64,000 bases of DNA from Pseudofrankia coriaricola (lineage in GTDB: Bacteria > Actinomycetota > Actinomycetes > Frankiales > Frankiaceae). Below the pieces are notes generated by a model. That model did not search any database. It was not told the origin of the DNA and worked only from the letters and a program-made list of their open reading frames with translations. Shown here piece by piece: positions 8,417-18,471 of this stretch. A program made the translations under genes and the position numbers. The stretch lies in contig NZ_MBLO01000265.1 of NCBI RefSeq assembly GCF_001854805.1, forward strand, positions 35,488-99,487. Direction: 5' to 3'. Each line of letters starts with the position of its first letter. Position 1 is the stretch's first letter.

Positions 8417-8448
8417 GTTCGCTGTTCGGTATTGACCGAACAGCGAAC
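8417..8448. repeat. Second copy of the AbiE-flanking palindrome
   Basis: Left arm GTTCGCTGTTCGGT (8417-8430), spacer ATTG, right arm ACCGAACAGCGAAC (8435-8448). Compared with 6439-6470, one G in the left arm is now C, and the paired C in the right arm is now G, so pairing is kept. Weaker similarity extends leftward (AGGC-CTTCTCG around 6394 and AGGCCCTTCTCG around 8367). The module therefore sits between two copies of an approximately 80-bp element. Confidence 0.75.
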
Positions 8449-8479
8449 GGGGTAGGGCCTCCGCGAGGACCGATTTGCG

Positions 8480-8529
8480 GCGATGTCATCTGTGATGGCA
8501 TTCGTGATGACCTCTGTGATGACTGGCGC
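8480..8529 (+). repeat. Four tandem 12-bp repeats, each with an in-frame ATG
   Basis: GATG recurs exactly every 12 bp at 8482, 8494, 8506 and 8518, in units like GTGATGACCTCT. Read on the plus strand the units give MSSVMAFVMTSVMTGAS, i.e. four in-frame start codons. A sister array with the same period and the pattern MSFAMSLAMSSAMT lies at 58820-58869. It could be an iteron-type protein-binding array or a translation start region. No downstream ORF is convincing here because the Mrr gene occupies the opposite strand from 8615. Confidence 0.6.
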
Positions 8530-8614
8530 GTCCACGTGGTCGGTGCCTCGGTGCCTCGGTGGCGAGGGCTGGTTGAACTCGGCCCGATCGCGACCTACCT
8601 CGACGCGCGGTACC

Positions 8615-9277
8615 TCATGGAGACTCCGGTGCCGTCGGGCGGGACGAGCGCCTTGTGGGGATCAACGGCCGGCCGGCCATCCAGGCGGCCAGTGCCTCCC
8701 GGTCGACCAAGCGCAGGCCGTTCCTGCGGCCGAAGTCGGCCGCCGCGTCGCTGAACCATCCCGACGTCACGAGGACCGCGTGGTCGGCGTGATGCTCGGA
8801 CCAGGCGCAGCCGTTGAACTCACGTACCTCCCGCGGCGCGACCGTCCGGCTCCGGTAGCGCTTGCACTGCACGACAACCCGCTCGCCGCGCAATGTCCGA
8901 CCGACCACGTCGGCGCCACGGTCGTTCGCGCCGCCGACCACCCGCACCGCCACCAGGCCGTCGCGAACCAGCAGGTCCGCGACGTGCTGCTCGAACTCGG
9001 AGGGACTCATCCCGTCGACCGCGGCGACATCTTTGAGCTGCCGGGTGCGCCACACCCGCAGCCAGCGGGCCGCGGCAAGGCCGGCGAGAACGAGAAGCAG
9101 TACGGCGAGCAGCCACCAGCCCAGCGCCCTTGCCCCCGCGCCGATCAGGAGAAACCCGACGACCCCGAGCGCGATCCCACCCCAGGTCTGTTGGCCGCGG
9201 GTCCGGCGCCGGCTCCGCCGGCGTCGCCTGGCTCGGACGTATGCCGGGCGGCGGGAAGGGCTACGTCGTCCTGACAC
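8615..9277 (-). CDS. Membrane-anchored Mrr-type restriction endonuclease
   Basis: About 220 residues from a GTG at 9277; the open frame continues upstream to 9658, but that part has no protein-like character. An Arg-rich start is followed by two TM segments (GIALGVVGFLLIGAGARALG and WWLLAVLLLVLAGLAAARWL), then a Mrr-cat domain. That domain shows FEQHVADLLVRDG, GGANDRGADVVG (catalytic Asp) and VVVQCKRY (Gln-x-Lys of the PD-(D/E)xK core). It ends with an HHADHAVLVTSGWFSDAA segment typical of the family. The likely role is a membrane-bound nuclease acting on foreign or modified DNA. The start codon is uncertain. Confidence 0.8.
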   Translation of the reverse strand: MSGRRSPSRRPAYVRARRRRRSRRRTRGQQTWGGIALGVVGFLLIGAGARALGWWLLAVLLLVLAGLAAARWLRVWRTRQLKDVAAVDGMSPSEFEQHVADLLVRDGLVAVRVVGGANDRGADVVGRTLRGERVVVQCKRYRSRTVAPREVREFNGCAWSEHHADHAVLVTSGWFSDAAADFGRRNGLRLVDREALAAWMAGRPLIPTRRSSRPTAPESP

Positions 9278-9546
9278 GACAGCCAGGATGAGACAATTTG
9301 CTTCACAGCTGTGCGCCTTTTGCGATAAGTCGGTCCCATTCACCCCCGTCCGATCCGACCGCTGGGGAAGATCAGCGCCCTCGCGTGTCGCGGTGGGCTC
9401 CGCAACGGCATCGACGATGGCCTGCCAGCCGCAAGGGAGGGTCTCGACTTCGAGATCACCAGAAGCTGAGCAGACAGCTCGATGCGGCGCGATGGAACGC
9501 CGGCCAGAGGGGGGTCGTAGCGGCAATCCGCCGGAGTCGTGCGTAA

Positions 9547-9828
9547 GTCCTGGTAGAGGGCCTGTGGTGGATCGGCGAGGACGCCGCGTACATCCGGCGT
9601 CGCTCGGAGCGTTACGCCGGCGCGACGGATATCGAGCCTTGACCATCGAGGCGGCCAAGGACCCGCGTCGCGTCGTACGTGACCCCCGATCCCAAGAGCG
9701 AGCTCGGCGCGGTCCGGCTGATCGGCTACTCGCCGAGCGCCGGCTTCGTCCTGACGGTGATCGTCGACCCGGTTGACCATGCCGGCGTCACAGCCTGGAA
9801 GACCCGCGGCGCGGACCTCCGGGCCCAC
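9547..9828 (+). pseudogene. Broken small toxin-like gene
   Basis: Three reading frames join into one protein-like sequence: WWIGEDAAYIRRRSERY...IEP; then TIEAAKDPRRVVRDP; then DPKSELGAVRLIGYSPSAGF...VIVDPVDHAGVTAWKTRGAD. One missing base at about 9641 (CCTTG-ACC) and one extra C in the CCCCC run at about 9682-9688 would restore a single frame. No start codon is left in the first frame. The layout recalls small actinobacterial toxin-like proteins of the BrnT/DUF4258 size class; I do not identify the family with certainty. The 3' end runs into the antisense jetD tail. Confidence 0.55.
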
Positions 9829-11161
9829 CGTGGGTGGGAGGCCTGTGATGGATGTCCGACATCCTGCCGGGGGCCTGGCGCGTGGTCGCGGCGGCGAGGT
9901 CGGCGAGAAGGTCGGGGAGCACGAGTTCCTCGTCGATGCGGATGGCGTGCTGCTCGAGGGCGGATCGCAGTTCGGGATCCCAGGCCGCGTCGACGGGCCG
10001 GCCGGTGAGCTCGCCGCCGCCGACGGCGAGTGCGGTCCGGTAGGCCTCGGTATCGAAACGCCAGGGCTGCCAGGTGATCCGTTCCAGCAGGCCGTTGGCG
10101 ATCCGCAGGCCGCCCCAGTCGAAGTCGCCGTGGTAGACGAACCGGGCGCCGTCGCGGGTGAGTGTGTCGAGCAGGCTGAGGACCGCGGCCGACGGTTGGC
10201 CCGACACGCAGACGAGGGGCGGGGCGGTGGCGCCCAGCTCGTCTGCCGCGCTGGCAAGCACGATGGGGTTCTCGCAGAGGAAGACGGTGCGTGCGCCGAC
10301 GCCTAGATCTGGCTGGTGTTGGCTGTGGCTGAGCTGGCGCAGCGTGAGCACGCAGGGCTCCCCGGCCTCGGTCGCGGCGGCGAGGATCCGCCCAGTCGAG
10401 GTCGCGGAGCCGCCCGGTATGCCCAGGCACAGCACGGTCGACGACAGATCGTCGCGGTGGACCCCGACGGCGGCCCAGGCAGCTCGGCGGCCCACGGCGG
10501 AGCCGTCGCCGGTCGGGCTGGAGCCGCCCAACACCCGGACCGCCGGCAGCGCGAGTGTCGTCAGCGGCCGGCCGTCGTCCAGGGCGTGGGCGTCGCCGAC
10601 GCAGGCCGCGGCCAGCCGGCCGAGCGCGATTCCGGGCGAAGGCAAAGCGTCGAGCACCGCTACGAGCCCGCGGACCAGGGTGACGGCCGTCTCCGGGGTT
10701 CCCGTCAGTCGACCCAACGTGCCAGTGCCGTCCAGCCAGCTCAGCCAGGACATGAGGATCGGTCGCGCGGCGACGAGCTGGTCCAGCGGCGCCCGCGCCG
10801 CCGACCAGGCCGACGCCTCGGCGGCGGCCTGCGCGGCCAGATTTTCGACGGGCCCGGTCAGCAGGTGGATGGCGTCGGCGAGCCCACCGGGCGCCGCGCC
10901 GCTGGCGCGCAGCAGGGCGTCGACGTCGTCCAGGGACACCGACAGCGACGTGCCGGCACCAGCGCGGCGGCCGAGCAGCAGTTCGGCGGCCCGCCGCTGG
11001 TCCGGACTGGCGTTGCCGAGGGTGGCGACGCCGGTGAGCGGTCGGCCCTGCTCGAGGCGGCGCCGCGCCCGACTGACCAGCCAGCTGGTGTGCTCGCCGC
11101 CCAGCAGCCGCCGCAGCCGCTCGCTGTCGCCGGTTGGCGGACCCGAGGCGTCGGCGCCCAT
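9788..11161 (-). CDS. jetD: Wadjet JetD (TIGR02679-type, Toprim domain)
   Basis: A 457-residue protein. A helical N-terminal half is followed by a Toprim-like region: VFLCENPIVLASAA (about residue 290; the Glu of the family) and FVYHGDFDWGGLRIA (about 340; Asp-x-Asp). This is the TIGR02679/DUF2399-type protein that ends DUF2397-DUF2398-SMC operons. In Wadjet systems JetD is the nuclease that cuts plasmid DNA bent by the JetABC condensin-like complex. Its ATG shares one base with the jetC stop (11161), so it is coupled to jetC. The last 25 residues (MSDIHHRPPTHG...) look non-native and may be read-through into the neighbouring broken gene. Confidence 0.85.
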   Translation of the reverse strand: MGADASGPPTGDSERLRRLLGGEHTSWLVSRARRRLEQGRPLTGVATLGNASPDQRRAAELLLGRRAGAGTSLSVSLDDVDALLRASGAAPGGLADAIHLLTGPVENLAAQAAAEASAWSAARAPLDQLVAARPILMSWLSWLDGTGTLGRLTGTPETAVTLVRGLVAVLDALPSPGIALGRLAAACVGDAHALDDGRPLTTLALPAVRVLGGSSPTGDGSAVGRRAAWAAVGVHRDDLSSTVLCLGIPGGSATSTGRILAAATEAGEPCVLTLRQLSHSQHQPDLGVGARTVFLCENPIVLASAADELGATAPPLVCVSGQPSAAVLSLLDTLTRDGARFVYHGDFDWGGLRIANGLLERITWQPWRFDTEAYRTALAVGGGELTGRPVDAAWDPELRSALEQHAIRIDEELVLPDLLADLAAATTRQAPGRMSDIHHRPPTHGGPGGPRRGSSRL

Positions 11162-14100
11162 CAGCCGAACGGAAGCAGGGCGTCGGCGGCAGGCGGGGCG
11201 TCCTGCGCGGTGCGCGGCGGCTCAGGGATGTGTGGCACCGGCCGCTCCAGGCGGGTTCGGGCGCTGCCGTCCCAGCGCCAGGGAGTGACGAGCACGGCGT
11301 CGACGCCGTCGCGGCGGGAGAGCTGGGCGATCGCCAGGCCGGGTACCTCCGGGTAGCAGCCCCACTCGCGTTCGCTCGTCATGACGACGTCCAGGTCGAA
11401 CGCGGCGAGCAGGCCGAGGCATTTGGCACGGGAGTCGTCGTCGACGCCCGCGAAGGCCTCGTCCAGCGCGATGAGGCGCGGCGCCCGCTGGCCCCCGGCG
11501 GAGTCGTAGAACGAGGAAGCGGCGGCGAACAGGGGCACCGAGGCCGCGAGCACCCGCTCGCCGCCGGACGCCGGGCCGGTCGCCGGGCGCCACACCCCGT
11601 CCTGGAAACGCTGGACGGCGAACTCGTGCCAGTGCCGGTAGTCGAGGGCGCGGGTCAGCTGCTCGGCCCAGCCGCCGGTGGCATCGGCGCTGTGCTCCCT
11701 GCTGATCTCCTCCTGGAGGAAGGCACCGACCGCGGCCCGGTCGGCCGCGCTCCACGCGTCGGTGGTCTGGCGCAGCAGCCGGTCGCGGACCGGGCCCAGC
11801 CCGTCGGGCGCGGTGCGGGCGGTCCGCCACTGCAGCCGCAGCCGCATCCCGGTCGAGGTCGGCCGGGTCTCCAGCGCGGCGTTGATCTGGCGGACCTGCT
11901 CTTCGGCGGCGCTGATCAGCTCCTGCAGCGCGCCGGCCACCTCGTTGACCAGGTGGTTCTCCAGGATCTCCCGTTCCTTCGCCGAGAGCAGCAAGGCTCG
12001 CTGCTCGGTCTCGGTGACGAGCGCCGCGACCAGCGCGGGGACGTCCTGGCGACGGCCCTGGAACAGCACGTCGACGACGATCACGCCGTCGGTGACGACC
12101 ATCCCGACCGTGTGGCCATGGCGGGACAGCGCGTCGGTGAGGACCTTGTGCTCGGCCGACACCCGCTGCTGTACCAGCTCCCAACGGCGGTCGGCCTCGT
12201 CGACGCCGTCGAGCGCGGCGTTGACGGCCCGGGCGAGTGCGATCGCCGGGTTGGGAGCCCAGGACACCGCCGGATCGGGGATCTCCAGGCCAGGGACCGC
12301 GACCGCGAGCAGCCCGGTCGCGGCGAACGCCCGCAGCCGGTCGACGGCGGCCTCCCGGTCGGCCGCGGCCTGTGCGATGGAAGCGGCCAGGGCCTCACGG
12401 CGGCCCTCGGCCCTGCCCCGCTCGTCGAGTGCCGCGCGCTCGGCCGTCCGGGCCGCCTTCTCTTCTTTGCGGCAGGTGCCAAGGTCCGCGTCCACGGCGG
12501 CGAGCTTGCGGAACAGCTCTTCGACGGCGGCGCCGGAGTTCTCGACCAGCACGCGGTGCCGTTCGGTCGCCGTCTCGGCCTGCGCCGCGGCTTCTGCCTG
12601 GTCCTCGAGAGCCTCGGTGTGCCGCCTGCCCGCGTCGTCGAGCTCGGCGATCGCCTTGGCCTGCGTCTGACGGGACCGGGCGAGAGCCTGCGCCGCCGGC
12701 CACAGACCGGCGAGCGCCGCCCGGTAGTCGCCGAGAGCCGCGCGCACGGCGGCGAGCGCGGCCTCGTCGGTGGGCAGCCCGACGTCGCCCGCGAACTCGG
12801 CCGCCGCGGCGTGCGCCTCGTCCGCCTCGGCTCGGCGCAGGCCGAGGACGGTTACCGCCTGCTCATGTTCGAGATCGACGCGTCGGCGCGCCGCATGCTC
12901 GTGGGCGAGCGCTGCGTGCGCGTCCCGCAGCGCCGTGTCGGCCGGCAACTGGCCGTGCTCGTCGGCGAGCGCGCGCTGCTGGTCGGCGAGCCCGGCCGCG
13001 GCCGCGGCAAGCGTGGCCAGGCGCTCGCGCAGGCCGTCCGCCTCGGTACGCAGACGGGCTAGCCGTTCCCGCCGGGCCGCCTCCCGCGCGCCCTCGCCAA
13101 GGTAGGTGGCGGCCGGTTTGTGCCACGACCCGGCCAGCACCCCGTTGCGGAAGCGGCCGTCGACACTGACCCAGGTGCCGCCGGTGTCCTCCTCCAGGCC
13201 GACCGCTGCGAGAACCCGCGTCAGGACAGCGTCGTCGAGCGCCGCGGCGGACTGGTCGGCGCGGTCGACCGCCGGCACGAGCACCGCCGCGAGGGTGCGG
13301 CCCGCCGCCGGCCGGTCGGCCGCGACGAGCACGTCGTCGGTGACCGCGTCGCGCAGTTGGCCGTCGGGGCTGACCCAGGCGTCGAGGATGCCGGCCGCCT
13401 CCAGCGCGGCCTCGATACCGGCCCGATGTCCCGCCGGTACGTCTTCCGTGAAGTCCACCGCCTTCCACAGCGGCGCCCCGGGGCGGCCGGTGCGAGCCGG
13501 CGCCGAGCGGGTGTACGAGGTGGGCGGTGCGTCGTGACCACCGGCGACGAGGCGTTCGATGTTCTCGTTCAGCGCGGCGAGCTCGGTCCGCGCGGTCTCG
13601 GTCTCGGCCTCGACCGCGGCCTGCCTGCGGCCGAGCGCCGCGGTCGCGTCGCGTGCCGCCTCGTCGACGGCCGTCACCATCGGGCTGCGGCCGTCGGGAG
13701 TGTCCACCCACTCGGCGAGGGCGGCCAGCGTCAGGTCCTGGTCCGGCAGCCGCAGGCGCACGCAGCGGCGCAGATAGGAGGCGGCCGCCTCCAGGAGCTG
13801 GTCGCCGCGCTGGGTGACCTGGTCGTCGGCGGCCGCGATACGGGTGGCGACTGCCTGCTGCTCGCCGATGATCCGGTCCAGTTCGACGCCGGCGGCCACG
13901 GCCGCGGCCGCGGCCACCGCCGCCGTGCCGAGCAGCCCCTCCAAGCTGGAGACGGCCCGCCGCTGGTCGGCGAGGATCGCGTCGGCCGCGCGGCGCGCCG
14001 CCGGATACGGCGGCTCCTCCCGTTCCAGCTCGCCGAGCACGCGGGCGTGCCGGTCGCCGGCCAGGGCTGCGTCGGCGGACCGGGCGGCGTCGTCGGCAAC

Positions 14101-15352
14101 GGCGGCGAACGATGCCGCGTCGCTGTGGACGGCGCTCTGGGCGTCGGCGAGTTGGGCTCGCCAGCTCTCGACGGCCCCGGCGGCCTGCTGGCTGTCCCGC
14201 GCTCGCTGCGCGGCGAATCGGGTGAGTCGGCTGGCCTCCTGCTCGGCGAAGCCCAGCGCCTTGGCGTCGCGCATCTCCGGGCTGTCGCTCAGGGCCTCGC
14301 GCCGGGCCGCGAGCTGTTCGGCTTCCCGCGTGAGGGCTTCCAGCCGCGTGACCGCGGCGTCGAGCGCCTGCTGGGCGCGCTCGCGGGCGGTCTCCGCCTC
14401 GGCCAGCTCGCGGCCGTGCTGCTCGTAGCGGCTGTGCGCCTGGCGCGGCGGCGCGGCGAAGCGCCTCGCCGCGACCTGGGCGTAGCGGCCGTAGTGGGTG
14501 AGGAACGCCTGCGTCGCGGCCTGTGCCTCGGTGAGCGCGCGCAGTACCTCCCGCTCCTCGTCCAGCCCGCGGAACGCCTCGGCGACAGTGGTCACGAGCG
14601 TAGGGTCCAGCGGTGCGAGCGCCTCGGTCAGCGCCCGGGAGAGCAGCTTCTCGTCCGGCTTCTTGGACAGCTGCGGCTGGCGGAGCTGGATGAGCAGGTT
14701 GACCAGCGTCTCGTAGCGATGGGGCCCGAGGCCGAACAGCGCCTCGTCGACGGCTCGTCGGTAGTCGGACGCCGTGTCGTACACCTGCCCATGGCCCTCG
14801 ACGACCTCCTTGAGCTTGTCCCTCGTCAGGGCCACCCGGGGTCGGGCCGACGAGGGTGAAGTCGGCGCCGACCCGCTGGCTCGTGACGAAGAACCAGTGA
14901 CGGGCGATCCCACGGCCGGCGACCGCCTTCAGCCCGGCCCCGATCGTGCGGTACTCGGGCGTGCCGTCCTCGCCGAGCCGGCCGAACTCGAGCCAGCTGT
15001 AGCCGAGGCGTTCTGGATGCGGGTGACGGCCGCCGAGGAGGAGGTTCCACTCCATCCGCTTGTTGCGGTCGCCGTCGGGTTCGACCCGGTGCGGGGCAAG
15101 CTCCCCGTCGAGCAGGAACGGCAGCGTCAGCGCGAGCACCTTCGACTTGCCGGTGCCGTTGTTGCCGCGCAGCAGCAGCCGCCCGTCGTGGAAGTGAAAC
15201 TCCTCGACGTCGTAGTAGAAGAGGTCCACCAGCCCGGCGCGCAGCGGCTGCCACCGGTCCCGGCGCGGCACCGCTGGTGGCGCCGAGATCCCGCCAGCGT
15301 TCAGCCCTCGGCTGGCGGCGGGACTGGTCAGGACCTGCGCCGTGCTGCTCAC
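11161..15352 (-). CDS. jetC: Wadjet JetC, SMC/MukB-like ATPase, with a frameshift
   Basis: The N-terminal part, from the ATG at 15352, has LLRGNNGTGKSKVLAL (Walker A, about residue 60). That frame leaves the family sequence at about 14840, where the continuation RVALTRDKLKEVVEG...YRRAVDEALFGLG is one frame over. One base too many in the GGGG run at 14838-14841 explains it. The second frame runs to 11161 with a long Ala/Glu/Arg-rich coiled coil, a signature SGGERVLAASVPLF and LIALDEAFAGVDD (Walker B). The restored length is about 1395 residues, normal for TIGR02680. As the sequence stands the product is split and the system probably inactive. A sequencing error, phase variation or true decay are all possible. 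Confidence 0.85.
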
Positions 15353-16623
15353 CGACGGTCTCCCTTGTTCTTCGGCGCAGTGGCCGGGCGGCCGGCACCG
15401 CCGGGCAACCGGTGGGTCTGCCGATCGCTGATGGTCGGCGCGTCGAGGGCGAAACGCGCGATCGCCGGCCGGGCGAGGACGGCGGACGGCTCGTCCAGCT
15501 CGCCGGGTGCGTCAGCGACGAGGCGCAGTGCGCGCAGCTTGTCGAGCGCGGTCGCGAGAAGCTCGGCGTCCGCGCCGGGCTCGCTGACGCCGCGCCGCCA
15601 GTACGAGGAGTGCTCGGCGGCCTGCTGGCGGACGTAGGCGCGCAGCCGGCCAAGCGGCACCGGCTGGCCGGCGCTGGCCCGCTCGGCCAGGTACTCGGCG
15701 ACGAGAAGGGTGACATGGCCGTCGGTGCGCTGTTCGGGCATCCGCACGTCGGTGAGCTCGTCCTCGGGATCGACCATCGCGATCCCCTCGGCCCGCATCT
15801 CCGTGACCAGCCCGGTGGCATCCTCGATCCGCCGCGTGATCGCGTGACGCTGGCCGACCAGATAGGCGCGCTCGTCATCGGCGAGCTCGTCGTAGTAGAC
15901 CACCGGCTCGTCCAGCAGCCGGCGGGTCAGCCGCTGTCGCAGCGCCCGGTTACGCAGGTCGTCGGTGTCGGGCACCGGTTCCGCTGTGAGCTCGGCCAGC
16001 CTGGCCTCGAACGCGGCGGCGTCGATGGTCGACGGCCCGCGGGTGCCGGTCAGCATCGACGCGAGCACCCGGCGGTGCACGTCGTACAGCGCGTCGCCGC
16101 TGTCGGACAGGTAGGCGTCCTCGTCGCCCGCGACCCGCTCGAGCACTCCGAGCGAGAGCAGCAGCCGCACGACCGCGACCAGATCCGAGCGTTCCTCGCG
16201 GCGGCCCAGGGTGAAAGTGATCCCCGCCGCGGTGAGCTCCGGGTCGCTCGCCGCGACCAGCACACCTTCGGCCAGCCGGCCGAGGGTGATCTGGGCGTCG
16301 GCCGCCTCCAGCACCGACAGCGCCAGGCACAGCAGCACGTAGCGGCGACGGCCGAACGGCGCCCTGCCTTTGCCGTCCCGGGCCGGATAGGTAGCTTCCG
16401 AGGTGGTCGCGACGGTCTTGAACAGACGGGCCGAGTCCGCGTCGACGACGAGGCGCCAACCGGTCTCGGACGCGAGCCACTCCCGCAGCTCGGCCGCGTG
16501 CCGCCGGATCAGCCGCAGCACCTCGTCGTCGGCGCCGGCGGTGCGCAGCGGGCCAGCCAGCAGCGCGCGCAGCGCCCGGCGTCGCGCGGCACGGTTCTCG
16601 GCCGCGAGCGGTTCTAGCTCCAT
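15349..16623 (-). CDS. jetB: Wadjet JetB (DUF2398/TIGR02678)
   Basis: A 424-residue protein with no membrane segment. Recognisable features are the N-terminal RRALRALLAGPL segment, the region HAAELREWLASETGW (about 48-63) and the winged-helix-rich C-terminal half with VYYDELADDERAYLVGQR. These fit the DUF2398 family that follows DUF2397 genes in Wadjet operons. In such complexes JetA is the kleisin-like and JetB the KITE-like subunit of the SMC ring. The start overlaps the jetA stop by 10 bp, and the stop overlaps the jetC start as ATGA (15349-15352). Confidence 0.82.
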   Translation of the reverse strand: MELEPLAAENRAARRRALRALLAGPLRTAGADDEVLRLIRRHAAELREWLASETGWRLVVDADSARLFKTVATTSEATYPARDGKGRAPFGRRRYVLLCLALSVLEAADAQITLGRLAEGVLVAASDPELTAAGITFTLGRREERSDLVAVVRLLLSLGVLERVAGDEDAYLSDSGDALYDVHRRVLASMLTGTRGPSTIDAAAFEARLAELTAEPVPDTDDLRNRALRQRLTRRLLDEPVVYYDELADDERAYLVGQRHAITRRIEDATGLVTEMRAEGIAMVDPEDELTDVRMPEQRTDGHVTLLVAEYLAERASAGQPVPLGRLRAYVRQQAAEHSSYWRRGVSEPGADAELLATALDKLRALRLVADAPGELDEPSAVLARPAIARFALDAPTISDRQTHRLPGGAGRPATAPKNKGDRR

Positions 16624-18347
16624 GGTCGACTACCTGCTCCGACGGGTTCCTGCTCGGCCCGCGAGGGCGACGGCACGAGGTGGGCGAGCCCCATCCGCTG
16701 GGGCGGGACCGCGACGGCCGCCAGATCGACGATCTCCACGACGTGCTCCGGACCATGCAGCGTTCCGTCCTCGGTGTCGACCGTCACGACGCCGCCGTCC
16801 GGCACCACGGAAAGCCGGATGAGGATCGTGCCGTCGCTCGAGGTCGTCGTCACCTCATCGTCACCAGGAAGGCGCGCCGCGAGCGCATCGCCGAGCAGGC
16901 TGAGGAACAGGCGGAACACGTGCCGGTCCAGCGTACCGAGTTCGGAGAGCAGCACGGGCCGGTCGGTGGCCAGCCGGGCGCGGGCGGCCGCGGCCTGCTC
17001 GGCCTCCGCGGCCGCGTACTCCTCGAGCAGCCGGCGCTGCGCCGCCCGGTCAGCGACCCGGTTGGGGACCCCACGCCGCTCGTAGGAGCCGGTCCGGCGC
17101 AGCTGCGGGCTGATCCGCACCGGCGGTGCCTCCCGCCAAGGCGTGCTCGGCGCCGGTGTCTGCGCCTCCCAGGCGGCGACCGTCTCCTGCGTGACCGTAA
17201 GGTGCCGAGCCGGGGAGAGCCCGAACGCGGCCCGCCACAGCCGGTGCGCCGCCGCGTCGTCCGGCGCCTGGGCGAACCAGCGGGCGAGCGTACGAAAATC
17301 CGCCGACCTGTCGGATCGCCCGGAGCGCCGCTCGTTGAGCGCGGCCACCGTGTCGATGAGCTGGGTGATCGCGGTGACGGCCGCGCCCCGCAGCAGGCGG
17401 GCCTGAGAGGGATGACCGGCATCCGAGACAAACCAGTCCCGAAGGCCGCGCCACCGGTTGCGCCAGCCGGCCAGCGCCGCGTCGACGGCCGCGTCGTAGG
17501 CCGACCCGGGGACGGCCTGCCGGTCGGGGCCGCCCGGCTCGGTCGAGTCCTCCTCGCCAGGCAGCCGGTCCGGCAGGGCGTCGCTGGCCTCTCGGCGGGC
17601 GACGACGAGCAGCAGCCCGGTGACGTCGACCTGTTCCAGCTGGCCCAGCAGGGTGGCGATCTCCGCGCCGCGGTTCGCCAGGTCGGCGATGAACCGGTTG
17701 ATGTAGTCGATGAGCCGCTGCTTGTAGGCGACGAACGCGTCGACGTCACCGTCCGAAAAGTCGATCACGCGACGTAGCGAAGCCATGAATGCCTGCGCGT
17801 TGTCGGCCAGACCGGTGAACCGCTCGGCGAGCCCGAGCACCAGCAGATGAACCTTGGCCGGGTCCAGTGCCGATCGGTCGAGCGACGCCAACTCCAGCAG
17901 CGCGCGCAACTGCGAGGCGATGTCCTCCAAGGCGACGGACTGCAGGGCACCGCGACGGCCGATCGCCTGCTCGTAGACCGCGATCGCCTCCTCGGCCGCC
18001 TGCCCGACCGGGGTCAGCTGGTAGAGGTAGCGCGCCCGGTGGAAGTCCGCCACGGTCGTGACCCGGCCCGTGTCCGGGTCACGACGCAGGTTGCCCCACT
18101 CGGCGAGCTGGTCGAGCACAGCCGGCATCGACTCGGCCGGCACGGCGCCGCCGACATCCGCGCTGACATCCTCGGGCCGGAGATGGACGATGAAGCGGTC
18201 CCGCGCACGGGCGAACGCGGTCAGCACGTCCCGGTACAACGCGGCGTTGGGCGCGCCGAGGTGCGCGAACGGCTGAGGACCGGCGGGCGGGCCCGGTGTG
18301 ACACCGCCGCCGGTGGCCCGCACTCCAGCTTCCCCTTGGGCGACCAT
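16614..18347 (-). CDS. jetA: Wadjet JetA (DUF2397/TIGR02677)
   Basis: A 577-residue protein and first gene of the Wadjet operon. After a Gly/Pro-rich leader it begins with FAHLGAPNAALYRDVLTAFA, then VLDQLAEWGNLRRDPDTGRV and VADFHRARYLYQLTPVG. These winged-helix segments are typical of DUF2397 N-termini. A long helical middle (about 120-330) and the C-terminal HVFRLFLSLLGDALA segment follow. It is probably the kleisin-like subunit that links JetB and JetC. The gene is intact, and its promoter should lie in 18348-18470. Confidence 0.82.
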   Translation of the reverse strand: MVAQGEAGVRATGGGVTPGPPAGPQPFAHLGAPNAALYRDVLTAFARARDRFIVHLRPEDVSADVGGAVPAESMPAVLDQLAEWGNLRRDPDTGRVTTVADFHRARYLYQLTPVGQAAEEAIAVYEQAIGRRGALQSVALEDIASQLRALLELASLDRSALDPAKVHLLVLGLAERFTGLADNAQAFMASLRRVIDFSDGDVDAFVAYKQRLIDYINRFIADLANRGAEIATLLGQLEQVDVTGLLLVVARREASDALPDRLPGEEDSTEPGGPDRQAVPGSAYDAAVDAALAGWRNRWRGLRDWFVSDAGHPSQARLLRGAAVTAITQLIDTVAALNERRSGRSDRSADFRTLARWFAQAPDDAAAHRLWRAAFGLSPARHLTVTQETVAAWEAQTPAPSTPWREAPPVRISPQLRRTGSYERRGVPNRVADRAAQRRLLEEYAAAEAEQAAAARARLATDRPVLLSELGTLDRHVFRLFLSLLGDALAARLPGDDEVTTTSSDGTILIRLSVVPDGGVVTVDTEDGTLHGPEHVVEIVDLAAVAVPPQRMGLAHLVPSPSRAEQEPVGAGSRPWS

Positions 18348-18471
18348 GAGACCAGTATCCCGACAAGGTCCGACAGCCCGGTGGGCAGACCAGTCATCAA
18401 GCGGCTACCGGCAGCGAGAGCGCGCGACTGCTCGGCCCGGCAGCGACCTGTCGAGGCCACGATGGAAGCCA

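Noticed and set aside
8483-9274. 263-codon plus-strand protein starting at the 12-bp array
   Set aside because: Beyond the array it is antisense to the Mrr-type nuclease, which has clear TM and catalytic motifs.
11134-14859. Long plus-strand frames (642 and 579 codons) inside the Wadjet region
   Set aside because: They mirror the Ala/Glu/Arg-rich coiled coil of jetC and have Gly/Arg/Val-rich shadow composition without motifs.
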